This document shows positions 45,120 to 55,292 of a DNA stretch of 58,476 bases, piece by piece. Made by a program: the position numbers and the translations under genes. Position 1 is the first letter of the stretch. Each line of letters begins with the position of its first letter. This DNA comes from Chlorobiota bacterium (GTDB taxonomy: Bacteria; Bacteroidota; Chlorobiia; Chlorobiales; Chlorobiaceae), in the NCBI GenBank assembly GCA_016866305.1, contig VGMX01000016.1, positions 1-58,476 on the forward strand, in the 5' to 3' direction. The notes below the pieces were generated by a model. It saw nothing but the letters and a program-made list of their open reading frames with translations, made no database searches and was not told where the DNA came from.

Positions 45120-45611
45120 GTGAATAAAACCTTGACCCTTTCGCTTATCCTGCTGATTGCAGCATGCCTGGTGCAGGTTTTCGGCGTTTCCGGGCTGACG
45201 CTTTTCGGGGTTTCACCGGACATCGTAACGGTTTTTCTTGCCATCATATCGGTGTTCTCGGGCCAGCGTACGGGAATGACTTACGGTTTCGCGTCGGGCT
45301 TGCTCTGCGGAATGCTTGGCGGCAATATCGGCGTCGGCATGCTCACAAGAACAATCGAAGGATTCGTGGCGGGATACTGCCATATACCCGAAGACAGCCA
45401 CGCAACCCTGACGCAGAAATCCCGGATGCTCTACCTTGCCGTCATACTGGCATCCTTTGCGGGAAACCTGGTATTCAGCCTTGTGAAAAATCCGCTCGGA
45501 CAGCCACTCCTGTACCGCATCATTGTCTCCGGAGCCATTGCCGGCATAATGAATCTGTTTATCAGCGTCGCGATCAACAGGCTGATTCTGAGAAAAACCC
45601 TTTCCGAATAA
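45120..45611 (+). CDS. mreD: Rod-shape-determining protein MreD
   Basis: Product of 163 residues, about five hydrophobic segments, starting at GTG. LTLSLILLIAACLVQVFGVSG, GVSPDIVTVFLAIISVFSGQRTGMTYGFASGLLCGMLGG and a C-terminal IVSGAIAGIMNLFISVAINR are typical for MreD. It is a membrane part of the elongasome with MreC and PBP2. It lies 3 bp after mreC and 4 bp before mrdA. Confidence 0.88.
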   Translation: MNKTLTLSLILLIAACLVQVFGVSGLTLFGVSPDIVTVFLAIISVFSGQRTGMTYGFASGLLCGMLGGNIGVGMLTRTIEGFVAGYCHIPEDSHATLTQKSRMLYLAVILASFAGNLVFSLVKNPLGQPLLYRIIVSGAIAGIMNLFISVAINRLILRKTLSE

Positions 45612-45615
45612 CTTG

Positions 45616-47556
45616 ATGGATACCATCCAGCGGGGGGCGGCGCTCGTTACCTATATCGTCATTGCCCTGTTTTCGCTCCTGCTTGCCCGCCTTTTCTACC
45701 TGCAGGTTCTCAATTCCCAGGAACTCGGCTCCCTGTCATCCACCAACAGTATCCGGCGGATATGGGTCCAGGCCCCCCGCGGACGAATGATCGACCGGAA
45801 CGGCGTGATCGTCGTGGACAATCAGCCGCTCTATTCGGTCAAGGTGATACCTGCCGAGTTCCGCAAGGCGAAAACCGGTTTTCTTGCCCGGCTGATCGAC
45901 ATCCCGTCAGTTGAGCTCGCCGAAAAGATCCGCAAAGGCGAAGCGTTCAACCGTTTTTCCGCCGCAACCGTCACGAAAAACCTGGACCCCGTTTTGATAG
46001 CGCGCCTGAGCGAGAATCTCTGGCAGCTTCCGGGAGTGCTTATTGAATCGGACAACAAACGCAAATACACCGGTGATCTTTTCGGATCACACCTGTTCGG
46101 TTACCTTCGGCTGGTCCCGAAGGAACAGCTCGAGAAGCTCTCGGAGGAGGGGTACTCCCAGGAGGACAAGATCGGGTTCAGCGGCCTTGAGAAGGAGTAC
46201 GAGGAGCGGCTGAAGGGACAGAAAGGCGCCCGCTTCGAAATGGTCGATCCGCTCGGAAAGTTTGTCGGTAAATACGACGACGGCAAAAGCGACATTCCGT
46301 CCATCAGGGGGGACGATCTCTATCTGTGCATCGACGCCGGCCTGCAGCAGCTCGCCGAGGAACTGATCCGCAAAACCGGCAAATCGGGAGCTGTCGTGGC
46401 TCTCGATCCGTCTGACGGCGGAATTCTTGCCCTGGTCAGCGCGCCCGATTACGATCTTGATATTTTCAACGGATCGACAGATCCCGAAGGGTGGCGGAAC
46501 ATCATCACCGATCCTCAGAAACCGCTCTACAACCGCACAGTTCAGGCAGTCTATCCGCCGGGCTCCATATACAAGATGGTGCTTGCCATGGCGGCTCTTG
46601 AGGAAGGAAAGGCAGACCCGGAGGAAAAATTTCTCGACCGGGGGAGCTTCCGCTTCGGAAAACGGGTCTTCCGCAATCACGGCGGACATGCTCTCGGCAC
46701 CATCGACATGAAAAAGGCCATCATCCATTCGAGCAACGTGTACTTCTTCAATCTCATGCTCAAGACCGGTTTCGCCCACTGGACGGAGTATGGGCGGATG
46801 TTCGGGTTCGGCCTGGAAACAGGCATCGACCTTCCCGGTGAACGGCCGGGACTTGTGCCTTCGGCGGACTATTTCAACCAGCGGTACGGGCGCGACAAAT
46901 GGACCAAGGGATACCTGATCAGCCTTGCAATCGGCCAGGGAGAACTCGGCACAACTCCGGTGCAACTGGCTGCCTACACTGCGGCAATCGCGAACAATGG
47001 CAACTGGCGCCAGCCGCATCTGGTCAAGGGATACCGCGATACCGCCACTGGCCGCTATGTGCCGCTTTCCTACAGGGAGCACAAGCTGCCCTTGTCGGAA
47101 AAGAACATCGCTGTCATCAGGGAGGCCATGCTGGGTGTCGTGTTGCAGGGTACCGGTTCACTGGCCAATATCCCCGACATTCCCGTAGCGGGAAAAACCG
47201 GTACGGCACAGAATCCGCACGGCAAGGACCATGCATGGTTCATCGCTTTCGCACCGGCCGACAACCCGAAAATAGCCGTCACCGTGCTGGTCGAGAACTC
47301 CGGTTTCGGCGGGGCCATATCGGCTCCGATCGCCCGCGAGATGATAAAACACTACGTCTCCGGCGACAAGAAGCTTCGGCCGGAATCCAGACTTCAGACT
47401 ACCCCGAACCCCGGCTCTCCGACCGGCGTTTCCGATACGCTTCATCCTGCTGCGGAGAGCCCCGCAGTTCCTGATGCACTTCATGAGCCGGGCGGAGAAC
47501 CTCTGCCTCAGGAAAACGGTGAGGCTCAGACCGAAGCGACAAACACCGAACCATGA
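45616..47556 (+). CDS. mrdA: Penicillin-binding protein 2
   Basis: Product of 646 residues. One N-terminal anchor (VTYIVIALFSLLLARLFYL), the dimerisation domain (RGRMIDRNGVIVVDN), and the transpeptidase domain with the catalytic SIYK in YPPGSIYKMV, SSN (HSSNVYFFN) and KTGT (VAGKTGTAQNPHG). It cross-links peptidoglycan during elongation. The tail after about residue 585 is Pro/Glu-rich with a loose repeat and is probably unstructured. The ATG at 45616 is chosen over the TTG just before it. rodA, which often follows, is absent; the next gene, an FAD oxidase, overlaps by ATGA. Confidence 0.94.
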   Translation: MDTIQRGAALVTYIVIALFSLLLARLFYLQVLNSQELGSLSSTNSIRRIWVQAPRGRMIDRNGVIVVDNQPLYSVKVIPAEFRKAKTGFLARLIDIPSVELAEKIRKGEAFNRFSAATVTKNLDPVLIARLSENLWQLPGVLIESDNKRKYTGDLFGSHLFGYLRLVPKEQLEKLSEEGYSQEDKIGFSGLEKEYEERLKGQKGARFEMVDPLGKFVGKYDDGKSDIPSIRGDDLYLCIDAGLQQLAEELIRKTGKSGAVVALDPSDGGILALVSAPDYDLDIFNGSTDPEGWRNIITDPQKPLYNRTVQAVYPPGSIYKMVLAMAALEEGKADPEEKFLDRGSFRFGKRVFRNHGGHALGTIDMKKAIIHSSNVYFFNLMLKTGFAHWTEYGRMFGFGLETGIDLPGERPGLVPSADYFNQRYGRDKWTKGYLISLAIGQGELGTTPVQLAAYTAAIANNGNWRQPHLVKGYRDTATGRYVPLSYREHKLPLSEKNIAVIREAMLGVVLQGTGSLANIPDIPVAGKTGTAQNPHGKDHAWFIAFAPADNPKIAVTVLVENSGFGGAISAPIAREMIKHYVSGDKKLRPESRLQTTPNPGSPTGVSDTLHPAAESPAVPDALHEPGGEPLPQENGEAQTEATNTEP

Positions 47557-49040
47557 TCTTCAAGGACGACCAGGCATCCATACAGGCATTCCTTTCGGAT
47601 ACGAGCAATCTGAAAACCGGAAAAACTCCCGGCGTATACTTTCCTGAAAGTGCAACCGAAGCAGCCGGACTGCTCAGGGATGCATCGGGAAGCGGAAAAC
47701 GATTCACCATTGCAGGAAACGGCACCGGCACCACCGGGGGCAGGGTTCCTGAAGGGGACTACGTGATCTCCACACAAAACCTCCGGCATATCGGTGAACC
47801 GGTTGTGCTCACGGAAAACAAGGCGTATATCACCGTCGAGGCCGGCGCCGTGCTTGCCGAGATACAGCGCAAGACGGAAGCTTCCGGCTGGTTCTACCCC
47901 CCCGATCCCACCGAAAGCCTCTGTTTCATCGGCAGCACTATCGCAAACAACTCCTCCGGTGCACGCACCTTCAGATACGGTCCGACTCGTGACCATATCA
48001 TGCGGATTCTGGTCGCACTGCCGATGGGAGACCTGCTCGACATTCCGAGAGGACGCTATCTTGCCGACAAAAACGGAATGTTCCACCTCGACCTGCCCCT
48101 TGCCGGACCGCTATCGTTCCACAGACCGGGATATCAGATGCCGGAAACCAGCAAACACAACGCCGGTTACTACTCAAAGGAAAACATGGACCTGATCGAC
48201 CTTTTCATCGGCAGTGAAGGGACGCTCGGCCTGATTGTGGAAGCCGACCTGAAACTCATCCCCCTGCCGCGCCATGTTTTTTCCTGCCTCGTTTATTTCA
48301 CCTCCATTGATGATCTCTTCAGCTTCAATGCAGCGGCAAAAACCTCTGCCGGTGGAGTGAACCCGAGGGTGCTCGAATTTTTCGACGCGAACTCACTTGA
48401 TTTTCTGCGGAAAAACTATCCGGATATCCCCCGGAATGCGGCAGGAGCAATATTTTTCGAGCAGGAAACCGCACCGGAAAACGAGGAAAGCGACCTGCAG
48501 GCATGGCTTGACCTCATGGAGTCGTGCAATGCGCTCGTTGATCTGTCGTGGATCGCCCTCGACCGAGAAGAGCAGCGCAAACTCACAGCGTTCCGCCACG
48601 CGCTGCCCCTGCTGGTCAACGATTGGCTCGCCAGACAGCCGGAAAGCAAAATCAGCACCGACATGGCGGTGCCCGACCGTTCGTTCCGCGAACTGTACGA
48701 CTTTTACGATCATTCGTGCAGAAAAAACAGTTTTACCTTTATTATCTTCGGCCATATCGGAAACGCTCATGTGCATCTGAACATCCTGCCCCGAAACAGG
48801 GAGGAGTTTCTGCGGGCAAAGGCGCTCTATGCCGATTTCGTCGCGAAAGCCCTGGCGCTGGGAGGAACACTTTCGGCCGAGCACGGTATCGGCAAGCTGA
48901 AATCGGCTTATCTTGCCGCCATGTACGGAGAACAGGGCATCAGGGAGATGGCGGCAATCAAGAAGCGAGTGGATCCGTTCCTCGTACTCAACATCGGAAA
49001 CCTGATCCCGGCATCATACCTTGTAACTGAAAAACCGTAG
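47553..49040 (+). CDS. FAD-linked oxidase (GlcD/D-lactate dehydrogenase family)
   Basis: Product of 495 residues. The FAD_binding_4 domain shows [16 protein letters not shown] and [40 protein letters not shown] follows. The C-terminal domain has [22 protein letters not shown] and [18 protein letters not shown], with the His that binds substrate/metal. It oxidises a 2-hydroxy acid (glycolate or D-lactate type), but the substrate cannot be fixed. No Fe-S partner (GlcF) is adjacent. It overlaps mrdA by 4 bp, so it is in the same transcript. Confidence 0.82.
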   Translation: MIFKDDQASIQAFLSDTSNLKTGKTPGVYFPESATEAAGLLRDASGSGKRFTIAGNGTGTTGGRVPEGDYVISTQNLRHIGEPVVLTENKAYITVEAGAVLAEIQRKTEASGWFYPPDPTESLCFIGSTIANNSSGARTFRYGPTRDHIMRILVALPMGDLLDIPRGRYLADKNGMFHLDLPLAGPLSFHRPGYQMPETSKHNAGYYSKENMDLIDLFIGSEGTLGLIVEADLKLIPLPRHVFSCLVYFTSIDDLFSFNAAAKTSAGGVNPRVLEFFDANSLDFLRKNYPDIPRNAAGAIFFEQETAPENEESDLQAWLDLMESCNALVDLSWIALDREEQRKLTAFRHALPLLVNDWLARQPESKISTDMAVPDRSFRELYDFYDHSCRKNSFTFIIFGHIGNAHVHLNILPRNREEFLRAKALYADFVAKALALGGTLSAEHGIGKLKSAYLAAMYGEQGIREMAAIKKRVDPFLVLNIGNLIPASYLVTEKP

Positions 49041-49048
49041 GAGAGCCT

Positions 49049-49522
49049 TTGGCGAAAAAAACCGACAAACCACAGTATGTGCAGTCGATACAGAACAGAA
49101 AGGCACGTTTCGAGTACCATATTCTCGATACGGTGGTATGCGGTATCGAACTGCTTGGCAGCGAAGTGAAATCGGTACGACTCGGCAAGGCGAGTCTGAA
49201 CGAGAGCTTCGCCGTCATCCACCGCGGTGAGGTCTGGCTTGAAAACATGCAGATCACTCCTTACGAACATAACCATCTCGACAAGCTCGAACCGAAACGC
49301 AGCCGCAGACTGTTGCTGCACCGGGAGGAAATCCGCAGGCTCCAGTCGAAAATAAGCGAAAAGGGTCTGACGCTCATTCCTCTCAGGGCGTTTTTCACCG
49401 CAAAGGGCATCCTGAAAATCGAACTTGCTCTGGCAAAAGGAAAGAAGCTTTACGACAAGCGTGAGTCCATCAGGTCGCGGGAGAACGAACGCCAGTTGCA
49501 GCAGGTAAAAAAGAACTTTTAA
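49049..49522 (+). CDS. smpB: SsrA-binding protein SmpB
   Basis: Product of 157 residues. [37 protein letters not shown] and the C-terminal [23 protein letters not shown], with [29 protein letters not shown], are unmistakable. It carries tmRNA to stalled ribosomes. It starts at TTG with AGGAG five bases upstream; no better codon is near. The ssrA gene itself was not seen in the window. Confidence 0.96.
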   Translation: MAKKTDKPQYVQSIQNRKARFEYHILDTVVCGIELLGSEVKSVRLGKASLNESFAVIHRGEVWLENMQITPYEHNHLDKLEPKRSRRLLLHREEIRRLQSKISEKGLTLIPLRAFFTAKGILKIELALAKGKKLYDKRESIRSRENERQLQQVKKNF

Positions 49523-49546
49523 GCATAACCATTGACAAAAACATCC

Positions 49547-50764
49547 ATGCGTTTTCCAACCGTACAGGAACAGCTTGATATAATTGCCGGCAATGTCGTT
49601 GAGATCATCAGCATCGAGGAACTTGAAAAAAAGCTGCAGCGCAGCCTGCAGACCGGAAAGCCCCTGAAAATCAAGCTTGGGGCTGATCCGTCGCGTCCCG
49701 ACCTGCATCTCGGCCACTCCGTGGTGCTCAGGAAGCTCCGGGAGTTCCAGGACCTCGGCCATGAGGCGATTCTCATCATCGGCGACTTCACGGCCATGAT
49801 CGGCGACCCTTCCGGAAAAAGCAGGACCCGCCCCCAGCTTTCGGCTGAAGAAGCCAGGGAAAACGGCAAAAGCTACTTCGAACAGGCCTCGACAATCCTC
49901 GACGCCGGAAAAACAACCATCTGCTACAATGCCGACTGGCTCGGCAAGATGAGCTTCGCCGACGTCATCAGGCTTTCCAGCCACTATACGGTGGCACGGA
50001 TGCTTGAACGGGACGATTTCGAGCGCCGTTACCGGTCGAAAGAACCGATCTCGATCCACGAATTCCTGTATCCGCTCGCACAGGGCATGGATTCCGTACA
50101 CCTGAAAAACGATGTCGAACTTGGCGGCACCGACCAGAAGTTCAACCTTCTGGTCGGCCGAGACCTGCAGCGGGAATATGGCATTGCGCCTCAGATCTGC
50201 ATCACCATGGAACTGCTTGTCGGCACGGACGGAAAGGAAAAGATGTCCAAATCGCTCGGCAACGCCATCTGCTTCAACGACACCCCCGGCGACATGTACG
50301 GCAAGATACTGTCCATTCCCGATACCCTGATCGAAACCTATAACCGGCTGCTCGTGCGGCAGAAAGCCGAAACCCGGAACAGAGTAATCGAGGCTGTCGG
50401 GAACAACCCGAGGGAGGCAAAACGAACACTGGCCAAAGAGATTGTCGCACAGTACTACTCCCCTGTTGCGGCCAGGGAAGCCGAGGAGCATTTCGACCGG
50501 GTGTTCGTACAGAAAAAAGCCCCGGAGCACATCGAGCTGTTCGAGTTCGAAAAAGGCATGGTGCTGCTGGTTGATATGCTGACAACGCTCGGTGCGGCGG
50601 CATCGAAAAGCGAGGCCAGGCGCATGATACAGCAGAACGCGGTAGCAATCGACGAGGAGAAAATCACTGATGTGAATGCGCTCGTAACGATCGATGATAC
50701 ACCGAAAACGCTCAAGGCGGGCAAAAGGAGATTTTACCGGATAACCGCGAAAAAAACGTTTTGA
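49547..50764 (+). CDS. tyrS: Tyrosyl-tRNA synthetase
   Basis: Product of 405 residues. The class I HIGH-type motif is HLGH (residues 54-57), KMSKS is KEKMSKSLG near 230, and the C-terminal S4-like RNA domain has [35 protein letters not shown]. It is the longer, TyrZ-like class with an internal [36 protein letters not shown] block. ATG 49547 is preferred over the TTG at 49532. It follows smpB by 24 bp. Confidence 0.95.
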   Translation: MRFPTVQEQLDIIAGNVVEIISIEELEKKLQRSLQTGKPLKIKLGADPSRPDLHLGHSVVLRKLREFQDLGHEAILIIGDFTAMIGDPSGKSRTRPQLSAEEARENGKSYFEQASTILDAGKTTICYNADWLGKMSFADVIRLSSHYTVARMLERDDFERRYRSKEPISIHEFLYPLAQGMDSVHLKNDVELGGTDQKFNLLVGRDLQREYGIAPQICITMELLVGTDGKEKMSKSLGNAICFNDTPGDMYGKILSIPDTLIETYNRLLVRQKAETRNRVIEAVGNNPREAKRTLAKEIVAQYYSPVAAREAEEHFDRVFVQKKAPEHIELFEFEKGMVLLVDMLTTLGAAASKSEARRMIQQNAVAIDEEKITDVNALVTIDDTPKTLKAGKRRFYRITAKKTF

Positions 50765-50846
50765 ATGCCGGCGCTTTTTCCTATAATTGACCAACTCGGC
50801 AAACGAGCCAAAACATTCATACACTAACTCATCCGGAGGAACGGCA

Positions 50847-51392
50847 TTGTCATTCGTCCCGACAAAAGTATTCTTCACCAAAGGTGTCGGAAGACACAAA
50901 GAGTATCTCTCATCGTTCGAGCTTGCGCTCAGGGATGCCAAAATCGAAAAGTGCAACCTGGTCACCGTTTCAAGTATTTTCCCGCCCAAGTGCCAGCGCA
51001 TCAGCGTCGAGGAAGGTCAGCAGCTGCTTACACCCGGCCAGATAACCTTTGCGGTCATGGCGCGCAACTCGACCAACGAATATAACCGGCTCATCGCCGC
51101 ATCGGTCGGCGTTGCCATCCCGGCAGACGATACCCAGTACGGCTACCTTTCCGAACACCATCCGTTCGGAGAGTCCGATGAACAGTCCGGCGAATACGCC
51201 GAGGATCTTGCGGCAACGATGCTTGCCACGACGCTCGGCATTGAATTCGACCCCAACAAGGACTGGGACGAACGCGAAGGAATCTACAAGATGAGCGGAA
51301 AAATCATCAACTCCTATAATATCACCCAGTCAGCCGAAGGAGAAAACGGCCTCTGGACAACCGTGATCTCCTGCGCGGTTCTTCTGCCCTGA
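50847..51392 (+). CDS. pdaD: Pyruvoyl-dependent arginine decarboxylase
   Basis: Product of 181 residues, matching the family. [14 protein letters not shown] contains the Ser42-Ser43 pair at which the proenzyme is expected to cut itself, making the pyruvoyl group on the beta/alpha chain end. [29 protein letters not shown] and [33 protein letters not shown] complete the fold. It makes agmatine from arginine, the first step to polyamines. The start is TTG 50847 with GGAGGA seven bases upstream; an earlier TTG at 50787 lacks that support. Confidence 0.92.
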   Translation: MSFVPTKVFFTKGVGRHKEYLSSFELALRDAKIEKCNLVTVSSIFPPKCQRISVEEGQQLLTPGQITFAVMARNSTNEYNRLIAASVGVAIPADDTQYGYLSEHHPFGESDEQSGEYAEDLAATMLATTLGIEFDPNKDWDEREGIYKMSGKIINSYNITQSAEGENGLWTTVISCAVLLP

Positions 51393-51490
51393 CAGGGGGG
51401 AGGAAACCCGCAAGGAATCCTGCCCCTTGCCGAACAGCAGGCAGGGGGAACACCGGAAATCTCCGGAACGGTTCGCCGTCAAGACCTGTA

Positions 51491-51528
51491 ACGGGGAACA
51501 GGGCCATCGGATCCTGCTCCCCGTTTTT
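51491..51528 (+). terminator. Intrinsic terminator after the arginine decarboxylase
   Basis: ACGGGGAACAGG and CCTGCTCCCCGT form an almost perfect stem (one mismatch) with a 10-base loop, followed by TTTT. It lies about 100 bp past the decarboxylase stop and 25 bp before the dedA start, so it separates the two units. Confidence 0.8.
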
Positions 51529-51552
51529 CAATGTCGCATCCATCGTCCGACT

Positions 51553-52167
51553 ATGCACTTCATGGTGTCCCTGCACAATATCCGAACCCTGGATGAGCTT
51601 ATTCTCTGGGGAGGTTATGTACTGCTTTTTGCCATTGTGTTCGCTGAAACCGGACTGTTTGCAGGATTTTTTCTGCCCGGAGACTCCCTGCTCATCACTG
51701 CAGGCCTGATAGCCGCGTCGGGAGGCCTCGATATCGGCCTTGTTCTTGCAACACTCACAGCCGGAGCGATACTCGGCGACTCCACCGGCTACCTGATTGG
51801 AAAGCAGTTGCAGAAAACCCTTTTCTCCAGAAACGAGACACTGTTTTTCCACCGTGACCACCTTCTGAAAACCGAAGCCTTTTACCGCAAGCACGGCGCA
51901 AAAACCGTCTTTCTGGCCCGTTTCGTGCCGGTTGTGCGCAGTTTTGCAGCAACCCTCGCGGGTGTCTCCTTTATGCCTTACCGCACCTTTCTCCTGTACA
52001 GCGTAACCGGAGCCGTGCTCTGGGTGCTTTGTTTCACGCTTGCAGGATATTATATAGCAAGTGTGTTCCCTGGGATCGTCAACTACCTGCACATCATCAT
52101 CATGGTCGGCATCGTCTTGATCGTGCTCAGCGCCGTGCGGCATCTCAGGCCGTCAAAACGTTCATGA
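51553..52167 (+). CDS. DedA-family membrane protein
   Basis: Product of 204 residues with five or so hydrophobic segments. [25 protein letters not shown] and [14 protein letters not shown], then [38 protein letters not shown], carry the conserved acidic and Arg residues of DedA (SNARE-associated) proteins, which act as lipid scramblases or undecaprenyl-phosphate carriers. The ATG at 51553 ([17 protein letters not shown]) fits; the frame upstream runs through the terminator. nadB lies 24 bp downstream. Confidence 0.88.
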   Translation: MHFMVSLHNIRTLDELILWGGYVLLFAIVFAETGLFAGFFLPGDSLLITAGLIAASGGLDIGLVLATLTAGAILGDSTGYLIGKQLQKTLFSRNETLFFHRDHLLKTEAFYRKHGAKTVFLARFVPVVRSFAATLAGVSFMPYRTFLLYSVTGAVLWVLCFTLAGYYIASVFPGIVNYLHIIIMVGIVLIVLSAVRHLRPSKRS

Positions 52168-52191
52168 ACAATTACACTCCTGACCCGAGTT

Positions 52192-53787
52192 ATGACTGAA
52201 TCGTTACAAACCGACGTCCTCGTCATCGGCAGCGGCATAGGCGGTCTGTACTTCGCCATCCATATGGCAGACCATGCATCCGTCACCATCATCACCAAAA
52301 AGGAAAGCTCAACGTCGAACACCAACTGGGCGCAGGGAGGTATTGCGGCAACCATCGACAGCAGCGACAGAACGGAACTGCACATCGAGGATACGCTGGG
52401 TGCCGGTGCGGGTCTCTGCAACCGTGACATGGTCTCCATCATGGTGGAGGAGGGGCCGGCGCACATCAAACGCCTGATCGAGCTTGGCGTCCAGTTCACC
52501 ACATCGGATCATGACAGGCTGCACCTCGGCAAGGAGGGAGGGCATTCCCGAAGCAGGATCGTGCACGCACAGGATTGCACGGGACGGGAAGTCGAAAAGG
52601 CACTGCTCGACCGGGTTAACAGCCATCCGAACATCACCCTGCTCGAACACCATTTCGCCATCGAGCTCCTGACTGAACATCATCTCGGCATCAAGACCAA
52701 TGATATCACCTGCTACGGCGCTTATGTGCTCGACTCCATGCAGCGCAAGCCGAAAAAAATTCTCGCCAGAATCACGATGGTTGCTTCGGGTGGACTCGGC
52801 CATGTCTACAAGCACACCACCAATCCCGATATTGCAACCGGAGACGGCGTGGCCATGGCATACCGGGCCGGAGCGGAAATCGCCAATATGGAGTTCATCC
52901 AGTTCCACCCCACCTCGCTCTACCATCCCAGGGCGAAATCGTTCCTGATCTCTGAAGCCGTCAGGGGTTTCGGCGGCATCCTGAAGCTGAAAAACGGTCA
53001 GGAGTTCATGCATAAGTACGACAAACGGCAGAACCTCGCACCAAGAGACATCGTTGCCCGGGCCATCGACTCCGAAATCAAGAAGTCCGGCGATGAATGC
53101 GTGTTTCTCGATGTCACCCACATCGATTCCGCAAAAACACGGGAGCACTTTCCGAACATCTATGAAACCTGCCTTCAGTACGGCATCGACATGACCAAAG
53201 AGATGATTCCGGTCGTGCCCGCCGCCCACTATTCATGCGGAGGCATCAGAACCGACGCCAGAGGCAGGACCACGCTCAACCGGCTCTACGCATGCGGCGA
53301 AACCAGTTGTACCGGGGTGCATGGAGCCAACCGGCTTGCAAGCAACTCGCTGCTCGAAGCGCTCGTTTTCGCATGGCGGGCTCATACCGACATCCTCGGG
53401 CAGCTCCCTCTCCTGCAGAACGACACGATCTTTCCCGACTGGGATGACAGCGGCACCGTCAATCCCGAGGAGTGGATCCTCGTGTCGCACAACAAGAAAG
53501 AAGCCAGGGAGGTGATGAACGACTATGTGGGCATCGTGCGCAGCGACCTTCGCCTGCAGCGGGCGAAGAGAAGGATCGATTTCCTGAAGGATGAAACTGA
53601 AGCGTACTACAAGAAAACCAAAATCACCACCCAGATCCTCGAGCTGCGCAATATCATCAAAGTCGCCAGCCTGATCATTGAAGGCGCCATCAAGCGCCGC
53701 GAATCACGGGGACTGCACTACACCACAGACTATCCCGAGCGGGACGAGAAGCATTTCCTTATCGACACGGTGCAGCGGTCGTTCTGA
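52192..53787 (+). CDS. nadB: L-aspartate oxidase
   Basis: Product of 531 residues. FAD-binding [18 protein letters not shown] is followed by [16 protein letters not shown]. The substrate region has [13 protein letters not shown] and [51 protein letters not shown]. It makes iminoaspartate, which NadA (42567-43523) turns into quinolinate. In an anaerobe fumarate is the likely electron acceptor. It follows dedA and is separate from nadA and nadE. Confidence 0.96.
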   Translation: MTESLQTDVLVIGSGIGGLYFAIHMADHASVTIITKKESSTSNTNWAQGGIAATIDSSDRTELHIEDTLGAGAGLCNRDMVSIMVEEGPAHIKRLIELGVQFTTSDHDRLHLGKEGGHSRSRIVHAQDCTGREVEKALLDRVNSHPNITLLEHHFAIELLTEHHLGIKTNDITCYGAYVLDSMQRKPKKILARITMVASGGLGHVYKHTTNPDIATGDGVAMAYRAGAEIANMEFIQFHPTSLYHPRAKSFLISEAVRGFGGILKLKNGQEFMHKYDKRQNLAPRDIVARAIDSEIKKSGDECVFLDVTHIDSAKTREHFPNIYETCLQYGIDMTKEMIPVVPAAHYSCGGIRTDARGRTTLNRLYACGETSCTGVHGANRLASNSLLEALVFAWRAHTDILGQLPLLQNDTIFPDWDDSGTVNPEEWILVSHNKKEAREVMNDYVGIVRSDLRLQRAKRRIDFLKDETEAYYKKTKITTQILELRNIIKVASLIIEGAIKRRESRGLHYTTDYPERDEKHFLIDTVQRSF

Positions 53788-53853
53788 AGAGAGTATTCGG
53801 TTGCCAGGAAACGGAACTCAATCGAAATTCCCTCTATTTCAGTTTTTTTCAGA

Positions 53854-53876
53854 CTACTGACTACCGGCTACTGACT
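53854..53876. repeat. Short direct repeat
   Basis: CTACTGACT occurs at 53854-53862 and again at 53868-53876, after a T-run, in the 97-bp gap between the convergent nadB and nadE genes. It is too short to judge as more than a local repeat. Confidence 0.3.
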
Positions 53877-53884
53877 CCTTGCCC

Positions 53885-54721
53885 CTACTTTACCTCCTGC
53901 CAATCCCTCGCGTAGCGGAAGTCGATGCCGGGAGTGCGACCGGAGATTTTTGCGATAACAGGCATCATCCGTTTATACTGGTTGCGCACAACCATGGTTC
54001 TCACCCGGTCGTAAAATGCCGGGGCCACACCCGCCCCGAGAATCGACTCCCTGTCCATGCGCAGCTCGAGCATCATGTACAGCACAGAGTCCACCTCTTC
54101 ATAAGAAAAACCGAGATCGGCTTCGTCGCTCTGTCCTTCCCACAGGTCGGCGGAGGGGACCTTGGCAATGAGCGGTTCGGGAATGCCGAGATGACGGGCA
54201 AGACCGCGCAGCTGTGTCTTGTAGAGATCACCGACCGGATTGACCGCCGAAGCCATATCGCCGAAGAGGGTGCCGTAACCGAGCAGCAGTTCGGTTTTGT
54301 TGCTGGTTCCGATAACCAGTCGCCTGTCGCGCGCCGAAACGTCATACAGGTAAACCATCCGGGTGCGCGACATGATATTGCCCCGTCTCAGGCGCTGTTC
54401 CTCTGGAACATCGCGCACAAAGGCCTCGACGGCCGGAGAAATATCGACCGTCTCCGAACGGATTCCGAGTCTCGACACCATCAGTTCGGCATGCACGACA
54501 CTTTCCCGGCTGCTCGACCGGTACGGCATCATCAGTGCAAACACCTGTTCCGGACCGAAAGTCCGGGCGGCAAGCTCGCAGACCACTGCCGAATCGATGC
54601 CCCCGGAAAGACCGACAACCACCGAACGGAAACCGAACTTCTGAATTTCATTGCGCAGAAAAGCCTTGAGAATATCTTCGACGATCCGGTAGTCAAGATG
54701 TAAATGCTCGGCACGTATCAT
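53885..54721 (-). CDS. nadE: NAD synthetase (ammonia-dependent)
   Basis: Product of 278 residues. [20 protein letters not shown] is the P-loop of the PP-ATP-pyrophosphatase fold; [43 protein letters not shown] and [17 protein letters not shown] complete the site. No amidohydrolase domain, so it uses NH3 directly. It finishes NAD from nicotinate adenine dinucleotide. The start overlaps the upstream Yip1-like gene by ATGA. Confidence 0.95.
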   Translation of the reverse strand: MIRAEHLHLDYRIVEDILKAFLRNEIQKFGFRSVVVGLSGGIDSAVVCELAARTFGPEQVFALMMPYRSSSRESVVHAELMVSRLGIRSETVDISPAVEAFVRDVPEEQRLRRGNIMSRTRMVYLYDVSARDRRLVIGTSNKTELLLGYGTLFGDMASAVNPVGDLYKTQLRGLARHLGIPEPLIAKVPSADLWEGQSDEADLGFSYEEVDSVLYMMLELRMDRESILGAGVAPAFYDRVRTMVVRNQYKRMMPVIAKISGRTPGIDFRYARDWQEVK

Positions 54722-55287
54722 ATCGGCAATCCATTAAATAAGCGGAGAAGAGCACGTTCAACAAAAAAAACCGCCGTACTGACGGTAACAAGCAGGAGCG
54801 CTGAATTGCGCATTGCCGAACGACCTGGCCGCATCGTCCGTCCGGCAAGGACAACCAATCCGCTTCGGCAGATCAGAAAAGCATAACAGATCGACAGCGC
54901 CGCAAAAAGCCAGTTCCAGCCTTCAATAAAAAAGAACGGCTCGACAAGCCAAACCGGCGTGAGCGAAAAACCTGCAAGGGCCGTCGCCTCTTCCGGAGGC
55001 TGGCTGCGGTTCCGCCCGTTATCGATAAAGCCCGACAGGCCTCCGGCAACAAGGTAGAGTGCCGCGACATCGACCAGAAAGGTCGCGATGGCCACGATCA
55101 TTGCCAGGCGGGGAACGCCGATGAGGGGAAATTTCACGAGCTGCATCATGGCGATGACAGGCACGGAATAATCCTTCAGAACATTTCCCTGCGGCACGTC
55201 GCTGCTCTGCGAGAAGAACTCCTCCCAGAACTGCCGGAAGGAAAACAGAATCGCTGCCATTGCGGAAAAAAGTTTTTTCAGGTCCAT
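54718..55287 (-). CDS. Yip1-domain-like membrane protein
   Basis: Product of 189 residues with four to five hydrophobic segments. The opening [20 protein letters not shown] and following [18 protein letters not shown] resemble Yip1-type proteins of Bacteroidetes/Chlorobi; the match is moderate. ATG 55287 has a strong GGAGG eight bases upstream, inside the space after the EnvC-like stop. It lies between the envelope protein gene and nadE with overlaps on both sides, but a joint role is not evident. Confidence 0.6.
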   Translation of the reverse strand: MDLKKLFSAMAAILFSFRQFWEEFFSQSSDVPQGNVLKDYSVPVIAMMQLVKFPLIGVPRLAMIVAIATFLVDVAALYLVAGGLSGFIDNGRNRSQPPEEATALAGFSLTPVWLVEPFFFIEGWNWLFAALSICYAFLICRSGLVVLAGRTMRPGRSAMRNSALLLVTVSTAVFFVERALLRLFNGLPI

Positions 55288-55292
55288 CTGAA

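Noticed and set aside
48908-51001. 697-codon minus-strand frame over the FAD oxidase, smpB and tyrS
   Set aside because: It runs opposite to three well-supported genes and shows no domain; a by-product of codon bias.
53854-53876. Direct repeat as an attachment site
   Set aside because: Two 9-bp copies 14 bp apart with no integrase or tRNA end nearby are not enough to call an att site.
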